From Mesorhizobium amorphae CCNWGS0123 (GTDB lineage: Bacteria > Pseudomonadota > Alphaproteobacteria > Rhizobiales > Rhizobiaceae): 64,000 nucleotides of DNA. The notes beneath the pieces are model-generated. The model did not search any database and was not told the origin of the DNA. It worked only from the letters and a program-made list of their open reading frames with translations. This document shows, piece by piece, positions 8,590-17,597 of the stretch. The first letter of the stretch is position 1, and every line of letters begins with the position of its first letter. A program made the position numbers and the translations under genes. The stretch lies in assembly GCF_001686985.1 (NCBI RefSeq), contig NZ_CP015318.1:5826001-5890000 (forward strand), read 5' to 3'.

Positions 8590-9474
8590 TCAGACTTTCT
8601 CGAGGGCAACCGGAATGACGTCGACCGCCTGCTCACCGACCTGTCCGCCCGTGGTCTTCAGCACGCCGACGATCGGCGCCACGTCGGAATAGTCGCGGCC
8701 GTAACCGACGGTGATGTGGTCGTTGCTCGCCCGCATGCCGTTGGTCGGGTCGAATTCCTGCCAGCCGGCGTCGCGCCCGCACCATGCCTTGACCCAGGCA
8801 TGCATGGCGTCGGCGCCCTCCAGCCGGGGTTTGCCCTTCGGCGGAATGGTGCGCAGGAAGCCGCTGACATAGCCGGCGGGAATGCCGAGGCCGCGCAGTC
8901 CTGAAATCATGATATGCGAAAAATCCTGGCAGACGCCCCGCTTCAGGCCGAAGGCGTCGCTGGCGCGCGTCTGGACCGTGGTCGCCTTGCCGTCATAGGT
9001 GAAATCGCGATGAATCCGGTTGCACAAATCCATGACCGTGCCGGCGGTCGAACCGGCGATGCTCGCTTGCGCGTATGCCGTGATCGCCGCATCGATGCCG
9101 GCGTGATCGCTGGCGGCGAGAAAGTGATGCGGCGCATCGGGCGCCAGCGACCGCACCGCGCCGAGTTCCTCCTTCAGCCGGTCTATGCCGGGCGACACGT
9201 CGAGCCCGGGCTCCGGACGCGAAACGGATACGCGCGCGCTCATCCTGATGTCCAAGGCATCATGGGCATCGCGAACGGCGATCGAAGTGACATTGTTGCC
9301 GAAAAAGTCGGAAAAGTCCGCGCGTTCGCTGGGCGCCGGCGCGAAGGACAGGGACGCGGCGACCACCCGCTGCACGCCCGATATGGTCGGTGGCAGCACG
9401 CGCACCTGATGGCGGCCGCCGCCGGCCGCGGCATCGTAGTCGTAGCTGAGATGAAGCCTGATGTCGTAGAGCAT
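8590..9474 (-). CDS. Transglutaminase-like cysteine peptidase with Bact_transglu_N domain
   Basis: This 294-residue protein has the N-terminal beta domain of bacterial transglutaminase-like proteins (MLYDIRLHLSYDYD), then a core with the Cys-His-Asp triad: Cys in GVCQDFSH, His in MHAWVKAW and Asp in EFDPTNGM. Such proteins are usually amide-bond hydrolases or ligases, not protein cross-linkers. I use the ATG at 9474 because the family begins at that point; the frame extends upstream to 9558 but overlaps the neighbour. It lies 13 bases after the ATP-grasp/alpha-E gene, which itself follows a larger transglutaminase gene. The three form one predicted peptide-modification locus. Confidence 0.88.
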   Translation of the reverse strand: MLYDIRLHLSYDYDAAAGGGRHQVRVLPPTISGVQRVVAASLSFAPAPSERADFSDFFGNNVTSIAVRDAHDALDIRMSARVSVSRPEPGLDVSPGIDRLKEELGAVRSLAPDAPHHFLAASDHAGIDAAITAYAQASIAGSTAGTVMDLCNRIHRDFTYDGKATTVQTRASDAFGLKRGVCQDFSHIMISGLRGLGIPAGYVSGFLRTIPPKGKPRLEGADAMHAWVKAWCGRDAGWQEFDPTNGMRASNDHITVGYGRDYSDVAPIVGVLKTTGGQVGEQAVDVIPVALEKV

Positions 9475-9487
9475 GGCTGCCTTGGTC

Positions 9488-11899
9488 TTATCCGAAATAG
9501 GCCTTGGCGAGGCTGTTGTAGAGGCCGCCGATCTCGCCGGCGAGATCGTCGAGTGCATTCGCCGTCATGTCCGAAGGCTCCATCACGGCGATCGCCGTGT
9601 TGAGTTGCAGGATCTCCTTGGCCGCCGGCGACATGTGTCCTTCACCGCCGACGGTGGGCAACAGCCCGATTTCGGCCTTCAGCCGCTCGAGCTGGAACAG
9701 GATCGAGCGCGGATTGAGCGGATCGAGCGCCAGGAGATCGATCACCGTGCGCCGCCCGGCCTGCACCGGATACTGCCGGCGATGGGTCATGACGCTGTCG
9801 CCGATCTCCAGCATCATATCGAGCGCCCCGTCCGGCGCTCCGGTCCTGGTCAGGCACGCCAGCGTGCGGGCGATCTGGATGCCGCGCTCCAGCCGCCGGC
9901 CGATTTCCAGGAAACGCCAGCCGGTGAAGCGGTACATGTTCTCGTGCAGCAGGCCGGAAAAGCCCGCGAGCTTGCGCAGGATCACCGTCATTGCCCGCGT
10001 CGCGTCGTCGCCCGGCGCCACAGTGGTCGCGAACTGATGGATGGTCTTCGACAGATCCTTCAGCGCCAGCCAGCCATCGGGCGAAAACCGGTCGCGGATC
10101 TGGCCGGCGCTGTAGACGGCGCTGTCCAGCGTGCTGATCAGGCCGAGCGGGATCGCCGAATCGACGTCGATGCCGAACGGTTCGAGATAGTCCCTGATGT
10201 CGGCAAGCAGCGGCATTTCCGGGTCGGAGGTCTCGGCCAGCCGCACGTGATAGGCGCGCAGGATGCGTACCGTGTCTTCCGACCGCTCGATATAGCGGCC
10301 GAGCCATGTCAGGTTTTCTGCTGCCCGGCTGGGCAGGCTGCCCGGCATGGTGCGGGTGAAGCTGTCATGCTCCTGCGGCAGCAGCGTCTCGCGCTCCACC
10401 GGCCGGTCGCTGACCACCCACACATCCGCCGCCTGGCCGCCGCGCTGCATGGCGATCGCCGTCGGATCGAGCGAGAAGCCGACTCGGGCAAAGCCGCCGG
10501 GCATCACCGTCCAGCCTTCCGGTGTTCGAGCCAGATAGACGCGCAGGCTCGCCGGCCGCGGCTCAAGCCAGCCGCCGATATAGACCGGCGTGGTCGACAG
10601 CGTCACCGCTTCCTGGCCGACGAAGCTGCCGCCATCGCGCTCGATCCGGGCGACCAGTTCGGCCCGGTCCTCGTCGGACAGTGTCGACCCGAGCCGGGTC
10701 GAATCGTCATCCTCGAAGGCAAGCCGCGTCGACAGCGCCGGACCGACGACCATGCGGTCGAAATTGGCGAGCACATGCCGGCGCTCGCTCTCTTGCCCGC
10801 ACCACCAGGTGGCGACGCTTGGCAAGAGAAGCTCCTCGCCCCGCAACTCGCGCGCAATCCTCGGCAGGAACGACTGCAGCGCCCGCGTTTCCAGCAGGCC
10901 GGAACCGAGCGCATTGACGGCCGAAACCGCGCCCCGGCGGATTGCCTCGACCAGCCCCGGCGTACCGATCTGCGAGTCCGGCCTGAGCTCCAGCGGATCG
11001 GCGAAGGCGGCGTCGAGCCGCCGCCACAGCACGCCGACCGGCTTGAGCCCCGAGACAGTGCGCACCATCAGCCTGCCGACCGAGACGGTCAGGTCCTCGC
11101 CCTCGAGCAGCATGATGCCGAGATAGCGGGCGATATAGGCGTGCTCGTAATAGGTTTCGTTGAGCGGCCCCGGCGTCAGGATGGCGACGCGGCCGCCCGA
11201 TACCTTGGCCATGCCGATCAGCGCGTCGCGAAAACGGCGGAAGAAACCGGCAAGCCGATGCACATGCATCTCGCCATAGATGTCGGACAGCGCGCGTGTG
11301 GTGGCGACGCGGTTCTCCAGCGCAAAGCCCGCTCCTGAAGGCGCCTGCGTGCGGTCGCCCAGCACCCACCAACGTCCGTCCGGGCCGCGGCCGAGTTCGA
11401 AGGCGAGCATGTGGAGAAAATGGCCGCTGGCAGGCCGGACGCCGACGACGGGCCGCAAATATTCGGGGCTCGCCGCGATCAGGCCGGCCGGCAGAATGCC
11501 TTTGTCGATCAGCCGGTTCGACCCGTATATGTCGGCCAATATCTCTTCGAACAGATCGGCGCGCTGGACGAGACCGGCACTGATGTCGGCCCACTCCTTT
11601 TCCTCGATCAGCAGCGGGACATGCGCCAGCGGCCATTCCCGCTCATTGGCGCCGGCCTTGTCGTAGACGCGGTAGTAGACGCCGGCGTCGCGCAGATACT
11701 GGTCGGCGCGGGCGAAACGCTGGCCGAGCTTTTCCGGCCCCAGTTCCTCCAGCGCCTCGATGAAATCCTGCCAGACCGGACGCGGACTGCCGGACGCATC
11801 GACCATTTCGTCGACGACGCCATCGATCGGCTGGTAGTGCTCAAGCAGACTGTGCGTCAGCGGCTTGCCACGTAGCTTTTTCTGATTCCCCTTTGCCAT
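9488..11899 (-). CDS. Circularly permuted ATP-grasp (type 2) fused to alpha-E domain
   Basis: This 803-residue protein fuses two domains that are often separate genes. Residues up to about 500 match the circularly permuted ATP-grasp family (start near HYQPIDGVVDEM; YRVYDKAGANEREW; LTPGPLNETYYEHAYIARYL; a glycine-rich segment ending FVGQEAVTLSTTPVY). From about residue 525 the alpha-helical alpha-E domain begins (NLTWLGRYIERSEDTVR). ATP-grasp enzymes join a carboxylate to an amine. In this family context a peptide or amide bond is predicted, but no substrate is known. The gene sits between two transglutaminase-like genes, six bases after the upstream one, in an apparent operon. Confidence 0.9.
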   Translation of the reverse strand: MAKGNQKKLRGKPLTHSLLEHYQPIDGVVDEMVDASGSPRPVWQDFIEALEELGPEKLGQRFARADQYLRDAGVYYRVYDKAGANEREWPLAHVPLLIEEKEWADISAGLVQRADLFEEILADIYGSNRLIDKGILPAGLIAASPEYLRPVVGVRPASGHFLHMLAFELGRGPDGRWWVLGDRTQAPSGAGFALENRVATTRALSDIYGEMHVHRLAGFFRRFRDALIGMAKVSGGRVAILTPGPLNETYYEHAYIARYLGIMLLEGEDLTVSVGRLMVRTVSGLKPVGVLWRRLDAAFADPLELRPDSQIGTPGLVEAIRRGAVSAVNALGSGLLETRALQSFLPRIARELRGEELLLPSVATWWCGQESERRHVLANFDRMVVGPALSTRLAFEDDDSTRLGSTLSDEDRAELVARIERDGGSFVGQEAVTLSTTPVYIGGWLEPRPASLRVYLARTPEGWTVMPGGFARVGFSLDPTAIAMQRGGQAADVWVVSDRPVERETLLPQEHDSFTRTMPGSLPSRAAENLTWLGRYIERSEDTVRILRAYHVRLAETSDPEMPLLADIRDYLEPFGIDVDSAIPLGLISTLDSAVYSAGQIRDRFSPDGWLALKDLSKTIHQFATTVAPGDDATRAMTVILRKLAGFSGLLHENMYRFTGWRFLEIGRRLERGIQIARTLACLTRTGAPDGALDMMLEIGDSVMTHRRQYPVQAGRRTVIDLLALDPLNPRSILFQLERLKAEIGLLPTVGGEGHMSPAAKEILQLNTAIAVMEPSDMTANALDDLAGEIGGLYNSLAKAYFG

Positions 11900-11905
11900 C
11901 GCTGA

Positions 11906-14900
11906 TCAGAGTCTTGGTGGCCGCCGGAGGTCAAGGGTCATCGGAAAATCTTCAGAGGCTTCTTCGTTGCGCAGCGCGTAGCCGGACGGCGTATGGCCGC
12001 GCGGCTCGAAGCGGGCAAGCCGCCGCGCCTCGGCTTCGTTGCCATTGACCGGGAAAGTGTCGTAGCTGCGGCCGCCCGGATGCGCGACATGGTAGACGCA
12101 GCCGCCGACCGCCCGGCCCGACCAGCGGTCGTAGATGTCGAAGATCAGCGGCGTGTTGACCGGCAGCGCCGGGTGCAGGCCCGACGCCGGCTGCCAGGCC
12201 TTGAAGCGGACGCCGGCCACCGCGATCTCGCGGTTGTCGGTCACCTTCATCGGCACGATGCGGCCATTGCAGACGATTGCATGGCGCTCAGGGTTGAGGC
12301 CTTCGGTCTTGACCTGCAGCCGCTCGACCGAGGAATCGACGAAACGCACGGTGCCGCCGATGGCGCCTTGCTCGCCCATAACGTGCCAAGGCTCGAGCGC
12401 CTGCCGCAATTCCAGCTTTATGCCTGCATGCTGGACCTCGCCGCAGAAGGGGAAGCGGAATTCGAGCTGTGCGTTGAACCATTCCGGGCGGAACTCGAAG
12501 CCGTTGAGCTTGAGATCGTCGAGCACGTCGAGAAAATCCGCCCAGACATGGTGCGGCAGCATGAAGCGGTCATGCAGCGACGTGCCCCAGCGCACGAAGC
12601 GGCCGTCGAGCGGGTTCTTCCACGCGCGGGCAATGATCGCCCTGACAAGCAATTGCTGCGCGAGTGACATGCGCGCATTGGGCGGCATCTCGAAGCCGCG
12701 AAACTCGACCAGGCCGAGACGGCCCGTCGGTCCGTCGGGCGAAAACAATTTGTCGATGCAAATTTCCGAGCGGTGCGTGTTGCCGGTGACGTCGGTCAAC
12801 AGATTGCGGAACAGCCGGTCGACCAGCCACGGCAAGGGTGCCGCGCCTTTATCCGGATGCGGCACCTGCGCCATGGCGATCTCGAGCTCGTAGAGCGAAT
12901 CGTGGCGCGCCTCGTCGAAGCGCGGCGCCTGGCTGGTCGGGCCGATGAACAAGCCCGAAAACAGATAGGAGAGCGATGGATGGCGCTGCCATTGCAGCAC
13001 CAGGCTCTTCAGCAAATCAGGACGACGCAGGAACGGGCTGTCGTCAGGCGTCGCACCGCCGACCACGACATGGTTGCCGCCGCCAGTGCCGGTATGGCGG
13101 CCGTCGATCATGAACTTGTCGGCGCCAAGCCGCGTCTGCCGCGCCTCCTCGTAGATCGCCGTCGTCGTCGCCACGCAATCCTGCCAGTTCGCAGCCGGGT
13201 GGATGTTGACTTCGATGACGCCCGGATCCGGCGCCACCCTGATGACGTTGAGGCGCGGATCGTGCGGCGGGCCATAGCCCTCGATATGCACTGGCAGGCC
13301 GATCGCCTTTGCCGCGTTCTCAGCCGCCGCGACCAGTTCGAGATAGTCTTCCAGCGCCTCGACCGGCGGCATGAACACGCAGAGCCGCCCGTCACGCGGC
13401 TCAACCGAAAGTGCTGTACGCACCGCGCCGCCGATCTCGGTGATCTCCTGCTCGACCCGGTCCTGCTGGCCGGTCGCGGCCGTGAACGACACCGCCTGCT
13501 GGCGGCGCGCCATTTCGTCGGCGCCTTCAAGCTCTGCCGGCGCCGCTGCGGGCAAGATGGCATCGCGCGCCGGCAACGGTCCGCGCGGCAGCGACGGGTC
13601 GACCGGCACGATGTAGGGGAATTGCGCCGGCGGCACATAGGGCAGCGTGCCGAGCGGCAGGCGGTAGCCGACGGGTGAATCGCCGGGCACCAGGAACAGC
13701 CGGCCGCGCCGCGTCTTCCATTTCTCCGAACGCCAGCGCGGTTCCGATGCCTGGCTGTTCCAGCGCTGTATCGGCAGCACGTAACCCGACGGTTTGGTTA
13801 GCCCGCGCTCGAACACTTTTGCCATGCGGCTGCGCTCTTCCGGGTCTTCCAGCTTCGAGTTGGACGGATCGACATTGTCGGGCAGCTTGCCTTCCTTGAG
13901 CAGCCATTCGGCCGGGTCTTCGAACGCTTCGCTGACCATCGCCTTGTCGATGCCGAGCTCGCCGGCGATCGCCGTCAGCAGGCTTTCGGCCTGCTGCGGC
14001 CCGACCTTTGCGTCGCTCTTTTCCCGCGCGATCAGCGACGGGTCGCTCCACACCGGCTCGCCATCGGCGCGCCAATAGAGCGAAAAGGTCCAACGCGGCA
14101 GGCTTTCGCCTGGATACCATTTGCCCTGGCCGTAATGCAGAAAACCGCCCGGCGCGAAGCGCTCGCGCAGTTTTCTGATCAGCGCATCGGCCTTCTCGCG
14201 CTTGGTCGGGCCGACGGCGGCGGTATTCCACTCGGCGGACTCGAAATCGTCGATCGACACGAAGGTCGGCTCGCCGCCCATGGTCAGCCGCACGTCGCCG
14301 GCCTGGAGCGCGGCATCGACCCTGTTGCCCAGTGCATCGAGCGCCTGCCAGCTTTCGTCGGAGAACGGCTTGGTGATGCGCGGATGCTCGGCGATGCGGT
14401 CGACCCGCATGTCGAAGCCGAATTCGACATTGGCGAAGCTCGCCATGCCGGAAATGGGGGCCGCGTTGCGGAAATGCGGCGTCGCCGCCAGCGGCACGTG
14501 GCTTTCGCCGGTGAGCAGGCCGGAGGTCGGGTCGAAGCCGATCCAGCCGGCACCCGGAATATAGACCTCGCACCAGGCATGCAGGTCGGTGAAATCGATC
14601 GCCGTGCCGGGCGGTCCGTCGAGCGCGACCAGATCGGGCTTGAGCTGGACCAGATAGCCGGAGACGAAACGCGCGGCGATGCCGAGATTGCGCAGGATCT
14701 GCACCAGCAGCCAGCTCGAATCCCGGCATGAGCCTTTCTTGGCAGCCAGGGTTTCCTCGGGCGAGAAGACGCCGGTCTCCATGCGCACGATGTAGGCGAT
14801 CTCGCGCTGCAGCCGCGCATTGAGGTCGACAAGGAAATCGACGGTGTTCTTCGGACTGCGCTCGATGGTCCCGAGGAACGTCGAGAGCAGTGGCCCCGCC

Positions 14901-15265
14901 GGTTCGGGCATCCGGTAGATGGCGAGATCGTCCCTGATCTCTTCCGGGTACTCGAACGGAAACGTCTCGGCCGCCGGCTCGACGAAGAAATCGAACGGAT
15001 TGTAGACCGTCATGTCGGCAACGAGGTCGACCTCTATCTTCAATTCCGTCACCGGCTCCGGGAAGACGAAACGGGCGAGGAAGTTGCCGTAGGGATCCTG
15101 CTGCAGATTGACGAAATGGTTCTTGGGCTCGACCTTCAGCGAATGGCTCAAGACCTTGGTGCGGGAATGCGGCGCCGGCTGCAGCCTGATCACCTGAGGG
15201 CCGAGAACCACCGGCCGGTCGTATTTATAGTGGGTCAGGTGGTAGACGGCTGCCAGAATTGCCAT
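11906..15265 (-). CDS. Large transglutaminase-like protein with DUF2126 domain
   Basis: This 1,119-residue protein starts with a Bact_transglu_N domain (YHLTHYKYDRPVVLGPQ). A transglutaminase core follows with Cys in KKGSCRDSSW, His in DLHAWCEVY and Asp in GFDPTSGLL. From about residue 330 to the end it matches DUF2126 (LTMGGEPTFVSIDD; LHYGQGKWYPGESLP; GTGGGNHVVVGG; RFPFCGEVQHAG). I chose the ATG at 15265, since the frame to 15307 adds 14 residues without family support. DUF2126 has no established activity, although its glycine-rich and acidic motifs look enzymatic. It is the first gene of the three-gene locus with the ATP-grasp/alpha-E fusion. Confidence 0.9.
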   Translation of the reverse strand: MAILAAVYHLTHYKYDRPVVLGPQVIRLQPAPHSRTKVLSHSLKVEPKNHFVNLQQDPYGNFLARFVFPEPVTELKIEVDLVADMTVYNPFDFFVEPAAETFPFEYPEEIRDDLAIYRMPEPAGPLLSTFLGTIERSPKNTVDFLVDLNARLQREIAYIVRMETGVFSPEETLAAKKGSCRDSSWLLVQILRNLGIAARFVSGYLVQLKPDLVALDGPPGTAIDFTDLHAWCEVYIPGAGWIGFDPTSGLLTGESHVPLAATPHFRNAAPISGMASFANVEFGFDMRVDRIAEHPRITKPFSDESWQALDALGNRVDAALQAGDVRLTMGGEPTFVSIDDFESAEWNTAAVGPTKREKADALIRKLRERFAPGGFLHYGQGKWYPGESLPRWTFSLYWRADGEPVWSDPSLIAREKSDAKVGPQQAESLLTAIAGELGIDKAMVSEAFEDPAEWLLKEGKLPDNVDPSNSKLEDPEERSRMAKVFERGLTKPSGYVLPIQRWNSQASEPRWRSEKWKTRRGRLFLVPGDSPVGYRLPLGTLPYVPPAQFPYIVPVDPSLPRGPLPARDAILPAAAPAELEGADEMARRQQAVSFTAATGQQDRVEQEITEIGGAVRTALSVEPRDGRLCVFMPPVEALEDYLELVAAAENAAKAIGLPVHIEGYGPPHDPRLNVIRVAPDPGVIEVNIHPAANWQDCVATTTAIYEEARQTRLGADKFMIDGRHTGTGGGNHVVVGGATPDDSPFLRRPDLLKSLVLQWQRHPSLSYLFSGLFIGPTSQAPRFDEARHDSLYELEIAMAQVPHPDKGAAPLPWLVDRLFRNLLTDVTGNTHRSEICIDKLFSPDGPTGRLGLVEFRGFEMPPNARMSLAQQLLVRAIIARAWKNPLDGRFVRWGTSLHDRFMLPHHVWADFLDVLDDLKLNGFEFRPEWFNAQLEFRFPFCGEVQHAGIKLELRQALEPWHVMGEQGAIGGTVRFVDSSVERLQVKTEGLNPERHAIVCNGRIVPMKVTDNREIAVAGVRFKAWQPASGLHPALPVNTPLIFDIYDRWSGRAVGGCVYHVAHPGGRSYDTFPVNGNEAEARRLARFEPRGHTPSGYALRNEEASEDFPMTLDLRRPPRL

Positions 15266-15379
15266 GGTGCCCCGGAGATCGGCGTTTAACTCGCCGAACC
15301 CTGACACATCTGGCGGCCATTCTCCAAGCAGAGATGTTGCGCTGCACCTAATTTAAGCAGCATTGCCGGCTAAGGTCGC

Positions 15380-16576
15380 CTAGAAGAACGCCTGGATACC
15401 CGTCTGAGCCCGTCCGAGGATCAGCGCATGCACGTCATGCGTGCCCTCATAGGTGTTGACCGTCTCCAGGTTCTGCGCGTGGCGCATGACGTGGTAACCG
15501 ATCTGGATGCCGTTGCCGCCATGCATGTCGCGGGCCTGCCGGGCGATGTCGAGCGCCTTGCCGCAATTGTTGCGCTTGACGATCGAGATCATCTCCGGCG
15601 CCATCTTGCCTTCATCCATGAGCCGCCCGACCCTGAGCGACCCCTGCAAGCCGAGCGCGATCTCGGTCTGCATGTCGGCGAGCTTCTTCTGGAACAGCTG
15701 CGTGCCGGCCAGCGGCTTGCCGAACTGCTTACGGTCGAGACCGTACTGGCGGGCACGATGCCAACAATCCTCGGCCGCGCCCATCGCGCCCCAGGAAATG
15801 CCGTAGCGCGCCCGGTTGAGGCAGCCGAACGGGCCGCCGAGGCCCTTGGCGTTGGGCAGCAGCACGTCTTCGCCGACCTCGACGCCTTCCATCACCACCT
15901 CGCCGGTAATCGAGGCGCGCAGCGAGAGCTTGCCGCCGATCTTCGGCGCCGACAGCCCCTTCATGCCCTTCTCCAGCACGAAACCGCGGATATCGTCCTT
16001 GCCGTTCTCGCCCTTCAACTTCGCCCAGACGACGAACACGTCGGCGATCGGCGCGTTGGAGATCCACATCTTCGAGCCGGAGATCTTGTAGCCGTTCGCC
16101 GTCTTTTCGGCCCGCGTCTTCATGCCGCCCGGATCGGAGCCGGCATCCGGTTCGGTCAGGCCGAAGCAGCCTATCCACTCGCCCGACGCCAGCTTCGGCA
16201 GGTACTTCTTGCGCTGCGCTTCCGAGCCATAGGCATGGATCGGATACATGACCAGCGACGACTGCACGCTCATCATCGAGCGGTAGCCCGAATCGACGCG
16301 CTCGACTTCGCGTGCCACCAGACCGTAGGTGACATAGTTGGCGCCGAGGCCGCCATATTCCTCCGGGATGGTGATGCCGAGCAGGCCGGCTTCACCCATC
16401 TCGCGAAAGATGCCGGCATCGGTCTTCTCCTCGAGATAGGCCTCCTCGATCCGCGGCGCCAGCTTGTCGGCGGCAAAGGCCGCAGCACCGTCGCGCACCA
16501 TGCGCTCATCTTCCGAAAGCTGGTTCTCGATCAGGAAAGGGTCTTCCCAGACGAACGCGTTCTTGTCGGCGGCCAT
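15380..16576 (-). CDS. gcdH: Glutaryl-CoA dehydrogenase
   Basis: This 398-residue FAD enzyme of the acyl-CoA dehydrogenase family converts glutaryl-CoA to crotonyl-CoA in lysine, tryptophan and benzoate breakdown. Evidence: FGLTEPDAGSDPGGM and KMWISNAPIADVFVVWAK (FAD/substrate site), RYGISWGAMGAAEDCW, and the catalytic glutamate in TYEGTHDVHALILG near the C-terminus. These details and the length match GcdH better than general acyl-CoA dehydrogenases. The start is the ATG at 16576; a TTG at 16666 would add 30 unsupported residues. It is divergent from a LysR regulator, an arrangement like gcdH/gcdR in other proteobacteria. Confidence 0.93.
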   Translation of the reverse strand: MAADKNAFVWEDPFLIENQLSEDERMVRDGAAAFAADKLAPRIEEAYLEEKTDAGIFREMGEAGLLGITIPEEYGGLGANYVTYGLVAREVERVDSGYRSMMSVQSSLVMYPIHAYGSEAQRKKYLPKLASGEWIGCFGLTEPDAGSDPGGMKTRAEKTANGYKISGSKMWISNAPIADVFVVWAKLKGENGKDDIRGFVLEKGMKGLSAPKIGGKLSLRASITGEVVMEGVEVGEDVLLPNAKGLGGPFGCLNRARYGISWGAMGAAEDCWHRARQYGLDRKQFGKPLAGTQLFQKKLADMQTEIALGLQGSLRVGRLMDEGKMAPEMISIVKRNNCGKALDIARQARDMHGGNGIQIGYHVMRHAQNLETVNTYEGTHDVHALILGRAQTGIQAFF

Positions 16577-16660
16577 GGCTTCGGTCTCTCCCAAACGAAA
16601 TCTTGAAGTGCCCGGCTTATCCGCCTCCGCCTCGAAAAAATCAAACGAAATTGCATCACC

Positions 16661-16685
16661 GATCAATGAGCGTTAGTAATTGATC
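16661..16685. promoter_or_regulatory. LysR-type operator, T-N11-A dyad between gcdH and the LysR gene
   Basis: A perfect 7-bp inverted repeat, GATCAAT (16661-16667) and ATTGATC (16679-16685), is separated by 11 bases. Its inner bases give the T-N11-A pattern of LysR-type recognition sites. It ends directly at the ATG of the LysR gene and lies 85 bases upstream of gcdH. This placement would let the regulator repress its own translation start region and act on gcdH. Binding is inferred from the pattern. Confidence 0.65.
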
Positions 16686-17597
16686 ATGAGTGTCCAACGC
16701 CGCCTTTTGCCCAACATCAGCGCCCTTGCCGCTTTCGAGGCGGTGGCGCGCCTCGGCTCGTTCACCGCCGCCGCGCGCGAGCTCGACCTCACCCAGGGCG
16801 CCGTCAGCCGGCAGATTAGCCTTTTGGAAGAACAATTCGGTCGCCGGCTGTTCGAGCGTGACAGCCGCAATGTCCGACTGTCGAGCGCAGGCGAAATCTA
16901 CGCCGAGGCGGTGCGCTCCGCGCTTGGCCAATTGCGCGATGCGGCTCTTGGATTGATGAGCAATCGGCATAGCGGCATCCTGAACCTTGCGATTTTGCCG
17001 ACCTTCGGCACCCGCTGGCTGATGCCGCTGATCCCGGATTTCGTCGCAAGCAACCCCGACATCACCATCAACTTCGTCACCCGCATCGGCCGTTTCGACT
17101 TCGCCCGCGAGCGGCTCGATGCGGCCATCCATCACGGCCAGCCCGACTGGCCGGACGCCGACTCCACGCTCTTGATGCGCGAGACAGTGATACCGGTGGT
17201 TTCGCCCGAATTCCTGGCCAGCCGCGACATCGTCACGCCGGCCGATATCTGCCGCCTGCCGCTGCTGCACATGGCGACGCGCCCCGGCGCCTGGAGCGAA
17301 TGGTTCGAAGAGCAAGGTCTCAGCGCGCCGACCGGGCCCGGCATGCAGTTCGAGCAGTTCGGCACTGTCGCCCAGGCCTGCACGGCCGGACTTGGCGTAG
17401 CACTCTTGCCGCAGGTCCTGATTGCGGGCGAGTTGCAGCGTGGTCAGCTCGTGCCGACACCGGGACAGCCGATGCAGAGCCGCAGCGCCTACTATCTCGT
17501 CGTGCCGCACGACAAGCGCGGCCATCCGCCCGTCGCCAGCTTTCGCGACTGGCTGCTGGGCCAGGTTGAGAAGGAGCCGGCTGTTCTGGCCTGGTAG
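16686..17597 (+). CDS. LysR-family transcriptional regulator, GcvA/GcdR type
   Basis: This 303-residue regulator has an N-terminal winged helix-turn-helix (LAAFEAVARLGSFTAAARE, then DLTQGAVSRQISLLEE) and a LysR effector-binding domain (AILPTFGTRWLMPLIPDF; GVALLPQVLI). It is of the GcvA subfamily. It diverges from gcdH across about 110 bases that contain a T-N11-A dyad, so it probably controls gcdH in response to glutarate or glutaryl-CoA. That role is inference from position. The start at 16686 was preferred to a TTG two codons upstream. The gene ends exactly where the convergent tex gene ends (TAG|CTA). Confidence 0.88.
   Translation: MSVQRRLLPNISALAAFEAVARLGSFTAAARELDLTQGAVSRQISLLEEQFGRRLFERDSRNVRLSSAGEIYAEAVRSALGQLRDAALGLMSNRHSGILNLAILPTFGTRWLMPLIPDFVASNPDITINFVTRIGRFDFARERLDAAIHHGQPDWPDADSTLLMRETVIPVVSPEFLASRDIVTPADICRLPLLHMATRPGAWSEWFEEQGLSAPTGPGMQFEQFGTVAQACTAGLGVALLPQVLIAGELQRGQLVPTPGQPMQSRSAYYLVVPHDKRGHPPVASFRDWLLGQVEKEPAVLAW

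Noticed and set aside
9473..11338. 621-codon plus-strand open frame over the ATP-grasp/alpha-E gene
   Set aside because: It is antisense to a well-conserved protein and has no family resemblance.
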